The notes: generated from the sequence alone by a model not told the origin. DNA of 32,265 nucleotides from a bacterium (GCA_017470245.1 JAFUEV010000056.1:1-32265), one strand, 5' to 3'. Counted from the first letter of the stretch, positions 7,408 to 17,710 are shown. Program-made: numbers and translations.

Positions 7408-7575
7408 TTATATATCCCAAATACTATTATCAGGATTTTCTACCCAAATTACCGTAACCTCCGGTTGTTTATAGAATGGGTTAAACCAGTGGGTGTCATC
7501 TGCAAAATCTATTATTGCATCATAATATGAAATTCTATCTGCAATTTTTTTTGTGTAACTTAATAAATCTGCCAT
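7408..7575 (-). CDS. Small hypothetical protein
   Basis: 55 residues, MADLLSYTKKIADRI onward, ending NSIWDI. The start at 7575 is chosen because AGGA sits 6 nt upstream. The longer in-frame ATG at 7593 has no binding site and lies inside a possible -10 box (tatgat, 7589-7594). Composition is protein-like, with an aromatic, charged C-terminal half, and no membrane segment or known domain is seen. It stands alone on the minus strand beside the palindromic repeat. It could be a remnant of a larger gene. Confidence 0.4.
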   Translation of the reverse strand: MADLLSYTKKIADRISYYDAIIDFADDTHWFNPFYKQPEVTVIWVENPDNSIWDI

Positions 7576-7709
7576 AAAATTCCTAACTATCATAACAATT
7601 CTATTATTTATAATTCACCAACGGAAATTATTACCAAAAAGTTTTGAGTTTAATAAATTTTTATAGCCGATAGGGTTAATCTTTAGTTTGTACTCAACTA
7701 ATTTAACGA

Positions 7710-7738
7710 TTGTATTTATTTTTCATCTTTTATATAAT
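7710..7738 (+). promoter_or_regulatory. Promoter directly abutting the AsmA-like gene
   Basis: TTGTAT, a 17-nt spacer, then TATAAT (7733-7738). The predicted start falls at about 7744-7746, within a few nucleotides of the ATG at 7748. No Shine-Dalgarno sequence lies between them. The mRNA is therefore probably leaderless. Confidence 0.6.
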
Positions 7739-7747
7739 ACTTGTAAT

Positions 7748-10700
7748 ATGAAAAGAGAATGGAAAATTGCGACAGTATTGGGTAGTTTTGCGATGGCCTG
7801 CGGTTTATATGCGTGGGGAATACCTGCTGTTGTAAATCTTCCTGCTCATAAAAATTTTATAGAAAATAAAATATATGAAACTTCAGGCTACAAGGTTGAT
7901 ATTGGTAATCCAAAATTGTCTATGGGGTGGTTCCCGTCTGTTTGGATACAAAGTGATAATATTTCACTCTTTAATTATGATAATACCAAGGTTTTATCTG
8001 TGGATAATCCCAAGTTAAAATTAAGACTTTTGCCTTTATTGAGTAAAAAAATAGAAATAACTAATCTTTCTGCAACAAGAGAGTATGTAAATTTTGTATT
8101 TAAAGATTCTGATTTTTATATCGGGCAATATAAGCTTGAACCTCCGAAATCTCCGTCAGAGTTTAAATTGGCGAAGATGAATTTGAATATCGGTGAATAT
8201 AATATTTTACTTGACGATAAAAATAATAATCAAAAAGTAAGTTTGAACGGACTTTATTTCAGGCATGGAAAGTATATCCAAAATAAGCAGATGCAATTTG
8301 CAACTGAGGCAGTTTTTAATTCAGGAAAGAAAAGTGCAAATATTTTTGCAGATGTTGATATTAATCTCCCTATAGATAGGTTATCTGAGGATAAATTAAG
8401 AATTGATGCTCAAATAAATAATTTTGATTTGGCATCAATATCAGATTATGTAAGTTCTTTATCCGGAGGGAAAATTAAATCTTTAAGCGGATTTGTAAGT
8501 TTTAATGCCGATACGGTTAATGACAATTTTGGTCATAAAAAAGTTACTACTCGTCTTGAAACTGATAATTTAAAAATTATTGGTGCCGATAGAGCATCAT
8601 CAATAATTTATGACGATAAATTGACGGCAGATGTTAATTTCTTAACCGTTGATAACGGAATAATGTTTGAAAATACAGAGTTAAATGCCGATAAATTACA
8701 TGCAAAGGTTAACGGTAAAATTTTTGATTTAGGTCATAAAGAACCTAAATATGATGTTGAAGCGGAAGTTTATGATACGAGAATAGAAAATGCCGTTGCA
8801 ATACTTCCGGGTAGTGAGAAATTATTGCCTGATTTTAATTTATATAAACTTAAAAAATATGTGTTTTACGGCGATGGTCAAGGTAAATTAAAATTTAAGG
8901 GAAAGGGTATAAAACCGAATGTAACAGGAGAAGTTAAGCTCAGAGATGCATATCTTATTAAACCGATTAAGGGTGCAAATGCTAATGCAAGTATTGATTT
9001 GAAATTTATAGGGCAGAAAATGTTGTTAAATGTTTTTGTCCCAACTACAAATAATCAAAGTGTTACGGTTAAAGGTAATGTATTGCTTGATGGTTCAAAA
9101 TATTCCGAATTAAATATTAAAAGTACGGATAGCGTATTATTAGAACCAGCAAGAGAAGTTTTAGTTCCTTTACATGAGATTTTAAAATTTCAATTGGGAC
9201 CTGTCCCTTTGATGAATATTGCAGGTATCGGAAATATAGATTTGCGTTCTTCAGGTACTAAATTAGATCCGCATATTTGGGGAAATTTTAATTTTAGAGA
9301 TGTAATTTTATCTTTTATTGACATCAATAATTTAGAGCTTCACAAAGGGGCAGGGGAAGTTCTTTTTGATGATAAAAAAATTACTTTTAAAAGTACGCAA
9401 GCATTTATTGACGGAAAACCGGTTGAAGTTAATGGTGATTGCGTTATTTTGGGAAAATTGAATGTTTATGTAACTTCAAAATCTCAGGATATTAAAAAGT
9501 TAATAAAAGCAGTTAATTCTTCTCCATTGCTTGTTGATATTCAAAAAGTTGTGAAGCCATTTACAAAACCTGATGGTACGGCTGATTTATTTATTCACGT
9601 GTACGGGTTAGTTAAAGATGCTGAAGAAATGGTGTTTAATCAAGATTTATTTGCAAAAGGTACAATAAAACTGCATAATGCTAAAACTGTTATGCAGGAT
9701 ACATATTTACCTTTTACTGGTGTAAACGGTATTGTCAATTTTGATCAATATAATTCAGATTATGATGTTACCGGTAATGTACGCCAATCAAATGTTCATG
9801 TTTGGGGGACAGGCACAAATTCTCAAATAAATTTGAAGGCTCATTCTGATAAACTAAAATTAGCTGATGTATTTGAACTTTTGCACCCTGATATGGTTCT
9901 GCCTTATAAAAAAGAAATAGGTGAAATTTATACTTCATTTAATGCTTCATATAACGGAAAAGCTGAAGCGGGAAAGATTGATTATAATAAAATATCAGTT
10001 GACGGTAAAATAATTTCTAATATGACTGCTAACAATCCGATAAAAACAGAAGGCGGGACTTTTACAATTAAAAATGGTTTGTTGAGTACGTCAAATTTAA
10101 AAGGTTTATTTAATAATAATCCGTTTGCCCTTTCATTTGTTATGAACAATATTGATAAAGGTCAGATGAGTATAGCTCAAGCAAAATATAATTTTAAAAA
10201 TTTTGATTTGAGTTCAATTAGTACAATTAAAAATCAAATTAAACTTCCGAAAGAATTGGCCTCACAAATTGATAATATAGCTAATGTGAAAGGTAATATA
10301 GATATTTCCGGAAGTATTTCAAATAATAATATAAATGCTGATACAAATTTGAAATCAGTTTCGTTTGTTTATAAACCATTTGATGCGGTAGTGAAAATTA
10401 TAAACGGGAATGCCAATATTCGAGGAAATGTTTTATATTTGGATAAAATTAATTCTACAGTAAGCTCTATGCCCGTCTTTTTGAATGGTAAAATCTCTAA
10501 TATTTATCAAAATCCGAATTTGAATTTATTTATAAGTTCTAAATTAACACAAAACTTTTTTGACAGATTCTATAACTCAAAAGCTGTTTATCCTGTAAAA
10601 ATTAAAGGTGATATAAACTTTTATACAAGGTTAAATGGTGTTTTAAATTCTTTGAATGCAAAATCTAACCTTAATCTTGCCGAAAACGCTTCGATTTATT

Positions 10701-12247
10701 ACATGGGTGCAACAATTGCAGGAGCACCGACCGGAACTTTAAATTCAGACGGAATGACAACAAACCCTGTTTCTGTTATTTCGGATATAATACTTTATCC
10801 TAACAGATTGAGAGTGAATTCGCTGAATTATAACCAAACAATTACTTCTCAAAATAAGAAAAAATCTGAACAAAATCAGGTTTCTATGTCCGGAGATTTG
10901 TATTTATTAAAAGATAAAATTGTTGGCTTTAAAAACTTTAAAATTAAAACTGCAAATCCTACGAATGCGAGAATTTTCAATGTCTTATTCAAAAAACCTA
11001 CTATAAAACAAGGAGTATTTACTACGGATTTATTAATTAACGGTACTTCAGAAATTCCTTATATATTAGGTTTTCTAAATATAAAAAGTGTGGATATTCC
11101 GCTTTTTAATTCTACAGTCAGAGATATTAACTTAGATTTTCAAAAAGATTATATTAATCTTGATTCTAAGTCTATTGTCTTGACCAATGATATATTAATG
11201 CAGGCAAAAATAGTTAATAATTTAGTTAAACCTATAAGAATTGAAGATATAAATATACAAATGGACGAATTAGATTTGAATGTTGTAGCATCTTCAATAA
11301 GTGATTTGGAGGCTGACAGTACAAGAAAAAATCGTAACAAATCTGATGAAAACACTCAATTATTTGCTCCTGATACCGTTATAATTAAAAATGCTCAAAT
11401 TAATGCGGATAATGTTCTTATTAAAAAGGCCCAAGCTAAAAATTTTAAGTCTCATATTACATTAGGTAGTGAGCAAAAATTAAGGATTGATAATTACAGT
11501 TTCGATATTGCTAATGGGACGGTAGACGGAAATATTGTTTATGACTTAAAAAATCTCAAAGGTGATGCTGATATGAACATCAATAATGCTGATGCTCAGA
11601 TTATTGCTGAAAACTTCTTTGATATGACAGGTCAGGTTTACGGTATTGTAACAGGGAAATTGAATGCTTCTTGCTCCGGTATTACAAGTGTTGATTGTGT
11701 AAATACTTTATCAGGAAGCGGAGATTTTGAAGTAATTGATGGCAGAATGCCTAAACTCGGTTCTCTTGAATACCTGTTAAAAGCAGGAAATTTAATTACT
11801 GGCGGAGTTACAGGAGTTTCAATTAATGGTATTATTGATCTTATTACTCCTTTAAAAACCGGTAATTTTAACAGTATTAGCGGGAATGTTCATGTAGAAA
11901 ACGGTGTTGCTGACGATATAAATGTGTATTCAAACGGTAATGATTTGAATATGTATATGACAGGCAGTTACAATTTATCTACTCTTGTTGCCGATATGGA
12001 AGTATATGGAAGTTTATCAAAAAACATTTCAACACTTTTGGGCAGAATTGGTAATACCTCTTTGAATACTTTATTTAATACTATTCCCGGAGTAAAAATA
12101 AATGAAATTAATCCAAAATCCACAAGTAATATAAATAAAATTCCTAATTTTGATAAGTCTAATATTTTGAGAGTTTTTAAAGCCGAAATTTATGGTGATA
12201 TTAACGGGAATAATTATGTTAAAAGTTTCCGATGGATAAAGGATTAG
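7748..12247 (+). CDS. Giant AsmA/TamB-like envelope protein
   Basis: 1499 residues from the ATG at 7748. An in-frame TTG at 7688 lies upstream of the predicted promoter and is rejected. One N-terminal membrane anchor (about 5-27, WKIATVLGSFAMACGLYAWG) is followed by an AsmA-like N-terminal region (IENKIYETSGYKVDIGNPKL) and then well over a thousand residues of repeating beta-strand pattern without catalytic motifs. The last about 180 residues match the AsmA C-terminal pattern (GSGDFEVIDGRMPKLGSL, then SGNVHVENGVADDI). The family includes AsmA, TamB and YhdP, beta-groove proteins spanning the periplasm to move lipids or assemble outer-membrane components. This fits a diderm cell. Which subfamily it belongs to is not decidable by eye. 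Composition is Asn/Lys/Ile-rich like its neighbours. It is monocistronic and converges on gyrA. Confidence 0.8.
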   Translation: MKREWKIATVLGSFAMACGLYAWGIPAVVNLPAHKNFIENKIYETSGYKVDIGNPKLSMGWFPSVWIQSDNISLFNYDNTKVLSVDNPKLKLRLLPLLSKKIEITNLSATREYVNFVFKDSDFYIGQYKLEPPKSPSEFKLAKMNLNIGEYNILLDDKNNNQKVSLNGLYFRHGKYIQNKQMQFATEAVFNSGKKSANIFADVDINLPIDRLSEDKLRIDAQINNFDLASISDYVSSLSGGKIKSLSGFVSFNADTVNDNFGHKKVTTRLETDNLKIIGADRASSIIYDDKLTADVNFLTVDNGIMFENTELNADKLHAKVNGKIFDLGHKEPKYDVEAEVYDTRIENAVAILPGSEKLLPDFNLYKLKKYVFYGDGQGKLKFKGKGIKPNVTGEVKLRDAYLIKPIKGANANASIDLKFIGQKMLLNVFVPTTNNQSVTVKGNVLLDGSKYSELNIKSTDSVLLEPAREVLVPLHEILKFQLGPVPLMNIAGIGNIDLRSSGTKLDPHIWGNFNFRDVILSFIDINNLELHKGAGEVLFDDKKITFKSTQAFIDGKPVEVNGDCVILGKLNVYVTSKSQDIKKLIKAVNSSPLLVDIQKVVKPFTKPDGTADLFIHVYGLVKDAEEMVFNQDLFAKGTIKLHNAKTVMQDTYLPFTGVNGIVNFDQYNSDYDVTGNVRQSNVHVWGTGTNSQINLKAHSDKLKLADVFELLHPDMVLPYKKEIGEIYTSFNASYNGKAEAGKIDYNKISVDGKIISNMTANNPIKTEGGTFTIKNGLLSTSNLKGLFNNNPFALSFVMNNIDKGQMSIAQAKYNFKNFDLSSISTIKNQIKLPKELASQIDNIANVKGNIDISGSISNNNINADTNLKSVSFVYKPFDAVVKIINGNANIRGNVLYLDKINSTVSSMPVFLNGKISNIYQNPNLNLFISSKLTQNFFDRFYNSKAVYPVKIKGDINFYTRLNGVLNSLNAKSNLNLAENASIYYMGATIAGAPTGTLNSDGMTTNPVSVISDIILYPNRLRVNSLNYNQTITSQNKKKSEQNQVSMSGDLYLLKDKIVGFKNFKIKTANPTNARIFNVLFKKPTIKQGVFTTDLLINGTSEIPYILGFLNIKSVDIPLFNSTVRDINLDFQKDYINLDSKSIVLTNDILMQAKIVNNLVKPIRIEDINIQMDELDLNVVASSISDLEADSTRKNRNKSDENTQLFAPDTVIIKNAQINADNVLIKKAQAKNFKSHITLGSEQKLRIDNYSFDIANGTVDGNIVYDLKNLKGDADMNINNADAQIIAENFFDMTGQVYGIVTGKLNASCSGITSVDCVNTLSGSGDFEVIDGRMPKLGSLEYLLKAGNLITGGVTGVSINGIIDLITPLKTGNFNSISGNVHVENGVADDINVYSNGNDLNMYMTGSYNLSTLVADMEVYGSLSKNISTLLGRIGNTSLNTLFNTIPGVKINEINPKSTSNINKIPNFDKSNILRVFKAEIYGDINGNNYVKSFRWIKD

Positions 12248-12255
12248 TATAGTAT

Positions 12256-12292
12256 AAAAAAGTGGCGAGGCTAAAAGCCTCGCCACTTTTTT
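12256..12292. terminator. Bidirectional terminator between the AsmA-like gene and gyrA
   Basis: A 16-bp perfect stem (12256-12271 with 12277-12292) and a five-base loop, with A-run and T-run flanks. It terminates both the plus-strand AsmA-like gene and minus-strand gyrA. Confidence 0.9.
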
Positions 12293-12301
12293 TTATTTGA
12301 A

Positions 12302-14863
12302 TTAGTTTTGGTTATTTTCATCATCAAGCAAACTTGTTTGCTGAACTTCTTCTGTCGGTGTTTCAACTTCTGTTGATGAAGAAGATTTTATTGTTACGTC
12401 GTTTTCATCAGGATTAATAATCTTATTAACTGATACGACATAATCATTATCATTCAAGTTTTGAGCTCTAACACCTGTTGCAGGACGTCCTTGTTGAGAA
12501 ATTGAACCTGCATTCAATCTGGTAACAACTCCGTTTGCAGTAACAAGCATTATATCATCAGAATCTCTCACAATGGTTAATGCGACAAGTCTTGATGCAC
12601 TTGTTTTGAATTTAGTTGCAATAAGACCGATACCACCTCTGTTTTGTGTTCTGAATTCTGATAATTTTGTACGTTTTCCAAAGCCGTCAGAAGTTACAAC
12701 AAGTAAATCTGCATCATAGTCTTGCGGAACAATATCGCAGCCTACAATTTCATCACCTGAACGTAATTTCATTGAAATTACCCCTCTTGCACTTCTGCCT
12801 AACGGTCTTAAATCTTGGATTGGGAATCTGATTGCCATACCGCAAGATGTACCGATAATGATTTCGTCACGAGCGGTTGCAAGTTTAACCCAATTCAAAC
12901 TGTCTCCTTCATCAAGTCCGATTGCGATAATACCGTTACGTCTGATATTTGAGAAATTATCAAGCTCGATACGTTTGATGTTACCTTTTTTAGTAAGCAT
13001 AATTAAGTTCAATTCTTTAGAGAAACTGCTTACAGGTACAACTGCCGTAATCTTTTCATCTTGATCTATAGGAAGAACATTTACGATAGGTAAACCTTTA
13101 GCCTGACGTCCGCCTTCAGGGAAATCATATACATTTAAGCTATAAACTGTACCTTTAGATGAGAAGAACAATACTTTATCGTGCATCATTGCGGTAAAGA
13201 AATGTTGAATATCATCATCTTCTTTTGTTTTAATGCCGGATTTACCTCTTGTTGCACGGTTTTGACGTTCAAACGTATCAAGAGAAATTCGTTTTAAATA
13301 TCCTTGATGAGTTATAAATACTGCCATTGGAGTATTTGGAGTTAAGTCTTCGATTGTAACTTCTCCTTGTTCCGGCAGAATTTGAGTTTTTCTGTCATCG
13401 CCGTACTTTTCTTTGTCTTCAAGTAATTCAGTTTTAATAATTTCAAGAATTTTTTGGCGGCTTGCCAATATTGATTCATACTCAGAAATTTTCTTTAATA
13501 AGTCATCATATTCAGCTTTAACTTTATCTTGCTCCAATCCTGTCAAACGTCTTAATTGCATTTCAAGGATTGCATTTGCTTGATCTGTATCCAGTCCGAA
13601 CCTGCTCATCAAGCCATCTCTTGCATCATCAGTTGTTTTTGATTTTTTAATAAGTTCGATAACTTCGTCAATTGAGCCTAAAGCAATGATTAATCCTGCC
13701 AAAATATGAGCTCTGATTTTTGCTTTTTTCAGGAAGAAAATTGTTCTTCTTGTAACAATTTCAATTCGGTGTTCAACAAATTCGTTTAATACTTCGTACA
13801 AATTCATTAAACGCGGCTGTTTCCCGCAAAGAGCAACCATATTAACACCAAAGGTTGTTGCTAGTTGAGTGTATTTATACAAATTGTTACGAACAACATC
13901 AGGTTTTGCATCACGCTTAAGTTCAATAACAATTCTCATTCCTTCTCTGTCGGATTCATCACGAATATCTGAAATCCCTTTAATTCTTTCATCTTTTACA
14001 AGTTCTGCAATTTTTTCAATCAATTGAGCTTTGTTAACTTGGTAAGGAATTTCAGTAACGACAATAGCAGTTCTGGCTTGTCGTCCACCGCCGCCTGCAA
14101 TTTCTTCAAATCCAGATACGGCAGACATTTTAATTGAACCTCTGCCTGTTTCGTAAGCTTGTTTGATATCATTTAATCCGATAATTGTTGCGGCAGTCGG
14201 GAAATCCGGACCTTTTATGTATTCCATAAGCTCAGGAATAGTAATTTTCGGATTATCAATCAATGCAATTGTACCGTCAACAATTTCGCAAAGGTTATGT
14301 GGAGGAATATTTGTTGCCATACCTACTGCAATTCCTGAAACACCGTTTAATAAGAGCATTGGAAGTCTTACAGGAAGAACTGAAGGTTCTTGTAATGAAC
14401 CGTCAAAGTTTGGTTCAAATTCAACAGTTTCGCAATCAATATCGGCAAGCATTGATTGTGTAATTTTGTGCATACGAGCTTCTGTATAACGCATAGCGGC
14501 TGCCCCGTCTCCGTCAACAGAACCGAAGTTTCCATGCCCGTCAACCATCAAATACCTTGTAGAAAAATCTTGAGCCATACGAACCAGTGCTTCGTAAACC
14601 GAACTGTCACCATGCGGGTGATACTTACCAAGAACTTCCCCTACGATTCTTGCACATTTTTTAAATGGCTTATCAGGATACATGCCAAGCTCGTTCATAG
14701 CATATAAAATACGTCTGTGAACAGGCTTTAATCCATCTCTAACGTCCGGCAATGCGCGTCCTACAATTACACTCATTGCATAGTCAATATATGAACGTTT
14801 CATTTCTTCTCTAATATTAACGGGAACAATTTTCCCATGTTCAAACATGTTTTGTTGAGTCAC
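12302..14863 (-). CDS. gyrA: DNA gyrase subunit A
   Basis: 853 residues. Gyrase A cuts and rejoins DNA in the GyrA2GyrB2 enzyme that introduces negative supercoils using ATP. Clear hallmarks are [51 protein letters not shown] (Ser and Glu at the quinolone positions, a susceptible-type pattern), and the RYTEARM catalytic tyrosine. A six-blade C-terminal domain follows. The usual GyrA box (QRRGGKG type) is represented by [10 protein letters not shown], a less typical form. I choose GTG at 14863: GGAGGG lies 8 nt upstream, whereas the ATG at 14896 lies at or before the expected transcription start. The C-terminal tail is acidic, Ser/Thr-rich and variable. It is transcribed alone and ends at the bidirectional terminator. 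No gyrB is adjacent. Confidence 0.97.
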   Translation of the reverse strand: MTQQNMFEHGKIVPVNIREEMKRSYIDYAMSVIVGRALPDVRDGLKPVHRRILYAMNELGMYPDKPFKKCARIVGEVLGKYHPHGDSSVYEALVRMAQDFSTRYLMVDGHGNFGSVDGDGAAAMRYTEARMHKITQSMLADIDCETVEFEPNFDGSLQEPSVLPVRLPMLLLNGVSGIAVGMATNIPPHNLCEIVDGTIALIDNPKITIPELMEYIKGPDFPTAATIIGLNDIKQAYETGRGSIKMSAVSGFEEIAGGGGRQARTAIVVTEIPYQVNKAQLIEKIAELVKDERIKGISDIRDESDREGMRIVIELKRDAKPDVVRNNLYKYTQLATTFGVNMVALCGKQPRLMNLYEVLNEFVEHRIEIVTRRTIFFLKKAKIRAHILAGLIIALGSIDEVIELIKKSKTTDDARDGLMSRFGLDTDQANAILEMQLRRLTGLEQDKVKAEYDDLLKKISEYESILASRQKILEIIKTELLEDKEKYGDDRKTQILPEQGEVTIEDLTPNTPMAVFITHQGYLKRISLDTFERQNRATRGKSGIKTKEDDDIQHFFTAMMHDKVLFFSSKGTVYSLNVYDFPEGGRQAKGLPIVNVLPIDQDEKITAVVPVSSFSKELNLIMLTKKGNIKRIELDNFSNIRRNGIIAIGLDEGDSLNWVKLATARDEIIIGTSCGMAIRFPIQDLRPLGRSARGVISMKLRSGDEIVGCDIVPQDYDADLLVVTSDGFGKRTKLSEFRTQNRGGIGLIATKFKTSASRLVALTIVRDSDDIMLVTANGVVTRLNAGSISQQGRPATGVRAQNLNDNDYVVSVNKIINPDENDVTIKSSSSTEVETPTEEVQQTSLLDDENNQN

Positions 14864-14897
14864 TCCTCTTTCCCTCCAGTCCTTAACTATTAACATG

Positions 14898-14906
14898 ATT
14901 ATAGCA
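14898..14906 (-). promoter_or_regulatory. Extended -10 promoter of gyrA
   Basis: TGCTATAAT on the minus strand is a TGn-extended consensus -10. The -35 region is poor, as expected for this class. Predicted start is near 14891, inside the would-be ATG at 14896, which supports the GTG start at 14863. Confidence 0.65.
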
Positions 14907-14931
14907 CAAACATCATTGTTGTGGCGAATAT

Positions 14932-14955
14932 CTTTACAAGGGGTAAAGTTTTTTT
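14932..14955 (+). terminator. Terminator-like hairpin antisense to the gyrA leader
   Basis: ctttac/gtaaag stem (14932-14937 with 14943-14948) followed by seven Ts on the plus strand. No plus-strand gene ends here. It could stop antisense transcription emerging from gyrA. On the minus strand no T-run follows, so it does not terminate the GT2 gene. Confidence 0.4.
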
Positions 14956-14978
14956 ACAATAAAATAGCTCAAAAAAGC

Positions 14979-16571
14979 CTATAACGATTGTATTAATTCT
15001 TGATAGCCTTTGTGGTTGGAGTTTTTGTCGTATCTCATAAGCCGGCGTTTAGCTATTGTTTTAAGGATTTCTAATTTTTCAGGATTTCCGTTTTCTATAA
15101 AAAACATCATGGCTTGTTTTCGGTGTTCAAACAAATCATTTTCGGGCATTTTTGCCAGAAAATCTCCAAAAGTTTCAGGACGGCTTTTTCTATCCCACTC
15201 ATAGAACGGGGTATTTAAAAAGCAGAAATTTTTTGCATAAGACAGTATGCATGGTGTCCAAGAAACATCTTCATATTTTAAAATTCCGAGCGGGTGGGCT
15301 TTGACGATAGATGCTTTATACAATTTATTCCAAATTGCACAGTTGTAATACCCGGGAGTATATAAAATTTCAAAATATTTATCTATGTCAATCGGAGTAT
15401 CCGTTTCAAACGGAAGCTTGCAATGCAGGGTGTAGCCTTTGTCAACAAGTCTGTATAGAGGAGCAATTGCAATGTCACAGTCGTTTTTTGTTATTGAGTT
15501 ATACATACAGCTCATCATATTCGGACGAATAACGTCATCATTGTCCATAAATGCTATGTATTTCCCTTGTGCTTTTTCTATGCCGACGTTTCTGGCGTGA
15601 GCAACTCCGCCGTTTTCCTTTTGAATGGATACAATATTTTTGTAATTTTTTGCGTACCAGTCTATGACTTCTTGGGTTGTATCCGTACTTCCGTCATTTA
15701 TTATAAGTATTTCTAAGTTTTCAAAATCAGAGGCTAAAGCACTATCTATACTTCTTGCGATATAATCTTTCGCATTATATGCAGGTATTATCAATGAAAT
15801 TTCCGGTGTTGTATAATTTCTTGAACTTAATTTTACCAAAGCGGATTCAGATATAACAAATTGCCCGTTTGGAGTATTTAAGAATGCTTTTATCTTAAAT
15901 TCGGTATCTTCTTTGTAATTGTCAATATAAGCGTAATGACATTTTCCGTCATTGGTTTCAAAAATCGGATAATCAGAATTTTTAGCAAATACTGCAAATC
16001 CGTCAGCATAGCCTTTAAAGTTCCACGAAATAAACATTTTATTTTCAAAAGATTTATGGATTGTAACTTTTTCAAATTTATTTACATCAGGATTTAATAT
16101 TGCTGATGAATTTAGAATAATTCTTTCATTGTTATTAACAGAATAAGGTTTTATTTTATATGAAATTCCTTTTTCATAAGGTGTTTGAGCATAATTTTTT
16201 GCAAAATTTTGCACCCCTTTAAAATTTATACCATCTTCGCTTTTATATAATCTATAACCGTAAGAATTATGATATTCGCTGCATAAGATTTCTGTAATAT
16301 TAGAATTACTACAAGTGATTGCATCTATATTTTCAATTCCAAAAAATATTGTAGGAGATTGATCAACAATTTGACCGTTTTTTATTGCTCTGATAAATGC
16401 TTCGTTTTCTCCATACGGCATAAGAGATAATGTCGTGAAGTTTTCATTTTTTATTTGTGCACATTCTGTATAATTATTATCTCTACGTATAAAAATTTTG
16501 TAGAAATCAACATTTAACTTATCCCAAAAAAGGTGCAATTTTGAATTTTTAATTTCCAATCCGAATTTCAT
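14979..16571 (-). CDS. GT2 glycosyltransferase with N-terminal beta-sandwich repeats
   Basis: 530 residues. Residues 256-470 are a GT-A fold family 2 transferase: ISLIIPAYNAKDYI (258-271), NDGSTDTT (292-299), KENGGVAHARNVG (318-330), the DxD-type DNDD (343-346) and YEDVSW (433-438). The enzyme would move a sugar from a nucleotide-sugar to a glycan or lipid; donor and acceptor are unknown. The first about 250 residues show three repeats of a strand pattern with W or Y at the second strand and a YKI/FKI strand near the end, resembling fibronectin type III modules. No membrane segment. AGGA is 6 nt before the ATG. It is the last gene of a comF-led operon on the minus strand; only a weak hairpin follows its stop. 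Confidence 0.85.
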   Translation of the reverse strand: MKFGLEIKNSKLHLFWDKLNVDFYKIFIRRDNNYTECAQIKNENFTTLSLMPYGENEAFIRAIKNGQIVDQSPTIFFGIENIDAITCSNSNITEILCSEYHNSYGYRLYKSEDGINFKGVQNFAKNYAQTPYEKGISYKIKPYSVNNNERIILNSSAILNPDVNKFEKVTIHKSFENKMFISWNFKGYADGFAVFAKNSDYPIFETNDGKCHYAYIDNYKEDTEFKIKAFLNTPNGQFVISESALVKLSSRNYTTPEISLIIPAYNAKDYIARSIDSALASDFENLEILIINDGSTDTTQEVIDWYAKNYKNIVSIQKENGGVAHARNVGIEKAQGKYIAFMDNDDVIRPNMMSCMYNSITKNDCDIAIAPLYRLVDKGYTLHCKLPFETDTPIDIDKYFEILYTPGYYNCAIWNKLYKASIVKAHPLGILKYEDVSWTPCILSYAKNFCFLNTPFYEWDRKSRPETFGDFLAKMPENDLFEHRKQAMMFFIENGNPEKLEILKTIAKRRLMRYDKNSNHKGYQELIQSL

Positions 16572-16605
16572 ATTCAGTCCTTTTATATTGTTATTATAAC
16601 AAAAA

Positions 16606-16920
16606 TTATTTTTTATGGAAAGATTTTTCAGTCATTTCAATCCATTTTGAGTGGTTGTAATTGTCGTAACTTTTGGCAAATTTTATTAGTGCACTAACCA
16701 GAATTCTGCCGCTATCTGATTTTCCTATGATAACGTAATCTCCTTGAGGATTTTCGCAGTACATTATTTCTTTGTGAACTATTTTATCGGTATGATTTTT
16801 CGGATTTTTATTTATCACCTCTCGAAGCCATTTGTGTAACAATTCCAGCGGTGTAGTTTTTCTTGTTAATATTTCATCATTATGTGCTTGTAAATATTTT
16901 GCAAATTCGGCTAATATCAT
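16606..16920 (-). CDS. Hypothetical protein between comF and the GT2 gene
   Basis: 104 residues from the ATG at 16920, 2 nt after the comF stop, with GGGGA just upstream. Longer in-frame starts inside comF are possible but less likely. The sequence (MILAEFAKYLQAHNDEIL onward) is mixed helical and strand-forming, basic at the C-terminus, with no membrane segment. A middle stretch (GDYVIIGKSDSGRILVSALI) could be a small beta-hairpin. No family recognised. Tight coupling to comF suggests co-translation. Confidence 0.7.
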   Translation of the reverse strand: MILAEFAKYLQAHNDEILTRKTTPLELLHKWLREVINKNPKNHTDKIVHKEIMYCENPQGDYVIIGKSDSGRILVSALIKFAKSYDNYNHSKWIEMTEKSFHKK

Positions 16921-16922
16921 TT

Positions 16923-17570
16923 TTATCCCCATGGAGTAGTTGTTGCAAAGCAAATTATATCATAAATTCCGGCCTTATTAAAGGCTTTTATCATTTCTTC
17001 AAAAGTTGAACCTGTTGTGCATATATCATCTATTATTAGAATTTTTTTCTTCAAGTCTTTGCTTTTGTCAATTTCAAACGCCTCTGAAAGATTAATCATT
17101 CTTTGTGCTTTATTTAATTTATATTGCGGCTTTGTATCTTTTATCCTTTTTATCAGTTCAAAATTAATGTCGTATCCTGACAGTTTCGAAAATTCTTCTG
17201 CGACAAGCTCCATATGATTGTATTTTCTTTGTTTTTTTCTTTTTGGGAAAATTGGGACAGGAACAATTTGAAAATCATCTTCCAAAAAATCCATTTTTTG
17301 CCAATATTGCCACATAAATTTTGCCTGATAGTAAGCTAAGTCTTTTTGATTGTGGTATTTTAATCCCCTAATTAATTTTTGCAAATTTTTCTCATAAACT
17401 CCGGCACAATATATTTCTGTGTTAAAAACTTTCCGGTTAATTCCGACAGGCAAAAATTCGAGCTCATCAAAACATTTTGAGCACATTTTTACTGATTCTT
17501 TAGAACTTTTGCAGAAATAACATTTCTTTTTATAAATCCAATCCAGCAGCCCGATTAAAAAATTTTTCAT
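16923..17570 (-). CDS. comF: ComF-family phosphoribosyltransferase-like protein
   Basis: 215 residues. Four cysteines (C17, C20, C30, C33) form the N-terminal zinc-binding motif of ComF. A type I phosphoribosyltransferase domain ends in the PRPP loop ILIIDDICTTGST (177-189). VPVPIFPKRKKQRKYNHMEL (103-122) is the family's conserved middle. In naturally competent bacteria ComF acts in the cytoplasm during DNA uptake, but homologues are widespread in non-competent species and the reaction is unknown. No other competence gene is visible here. There is no ribosome binding site; an extended -10 box lies 6 nt upstream of the ATG, so the mRNA is probably leaderless. First gene of a three-gene operon. 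Confidence 0.92.
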   Translation of the reverse strand: MKNFLIGLLDWIYKKKCYFCKSSKESVKMCSKCFDELEFLPVGINRKVFNTEIYCAGVYEKNLQKLIRGLKYHNQKDLAYYQAKFMWQYWQKMDFLEDDFQIVPVPIFPKRKKQRKYNHMELVAEEFSKLSGYDINFELIKRIKDTKPQYKLNKAQRMINLSEAFEIDKSKDLKKKILIIDDICTTGSTFEEMIKAFNKAGIYDIICFATTTPWG

Positions 17571-17576
17571 AGTTTG

Positions 17577-17585
17577 ATTTTAGCA
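17577..17585 (-). promoter_or_regulatory. Extended -10 promoter abutting comF
   Basis: TGCTAAAAT on the minus strand. The last -10 base is separated from the ATG at 17570 by six nucleotides, placing the transcription start on or next to the initiation codon. No Shine-Dalgarno sequence is present. Confidence 0.6.
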
Positions 17586-17710
17586 TAATATTGTTAAATC
17601 CGAAAAATTTTTATTTCCAATATACTTTAAATTTTTATAAACCAATAAATACCCTTTTTTTGTCCGTGTGACGGTTTGTAGTTTTTGTCATTGTGGCGGA
17701 CAATTATCGA

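Noticed and set aside
7688..7747. Longer N-terminus of the AsmA-like protein from TTG at 7688
   Set aside because: The predicted promoter (7710-7738) lies inside it, and the membrane anchor starts right after the ATG at 7748.
14163..14707. Several plus-strand ORFs antisense to gyrA
   Set aside because: gyrA is certain over this region and these frames carry no recognisable protein features.
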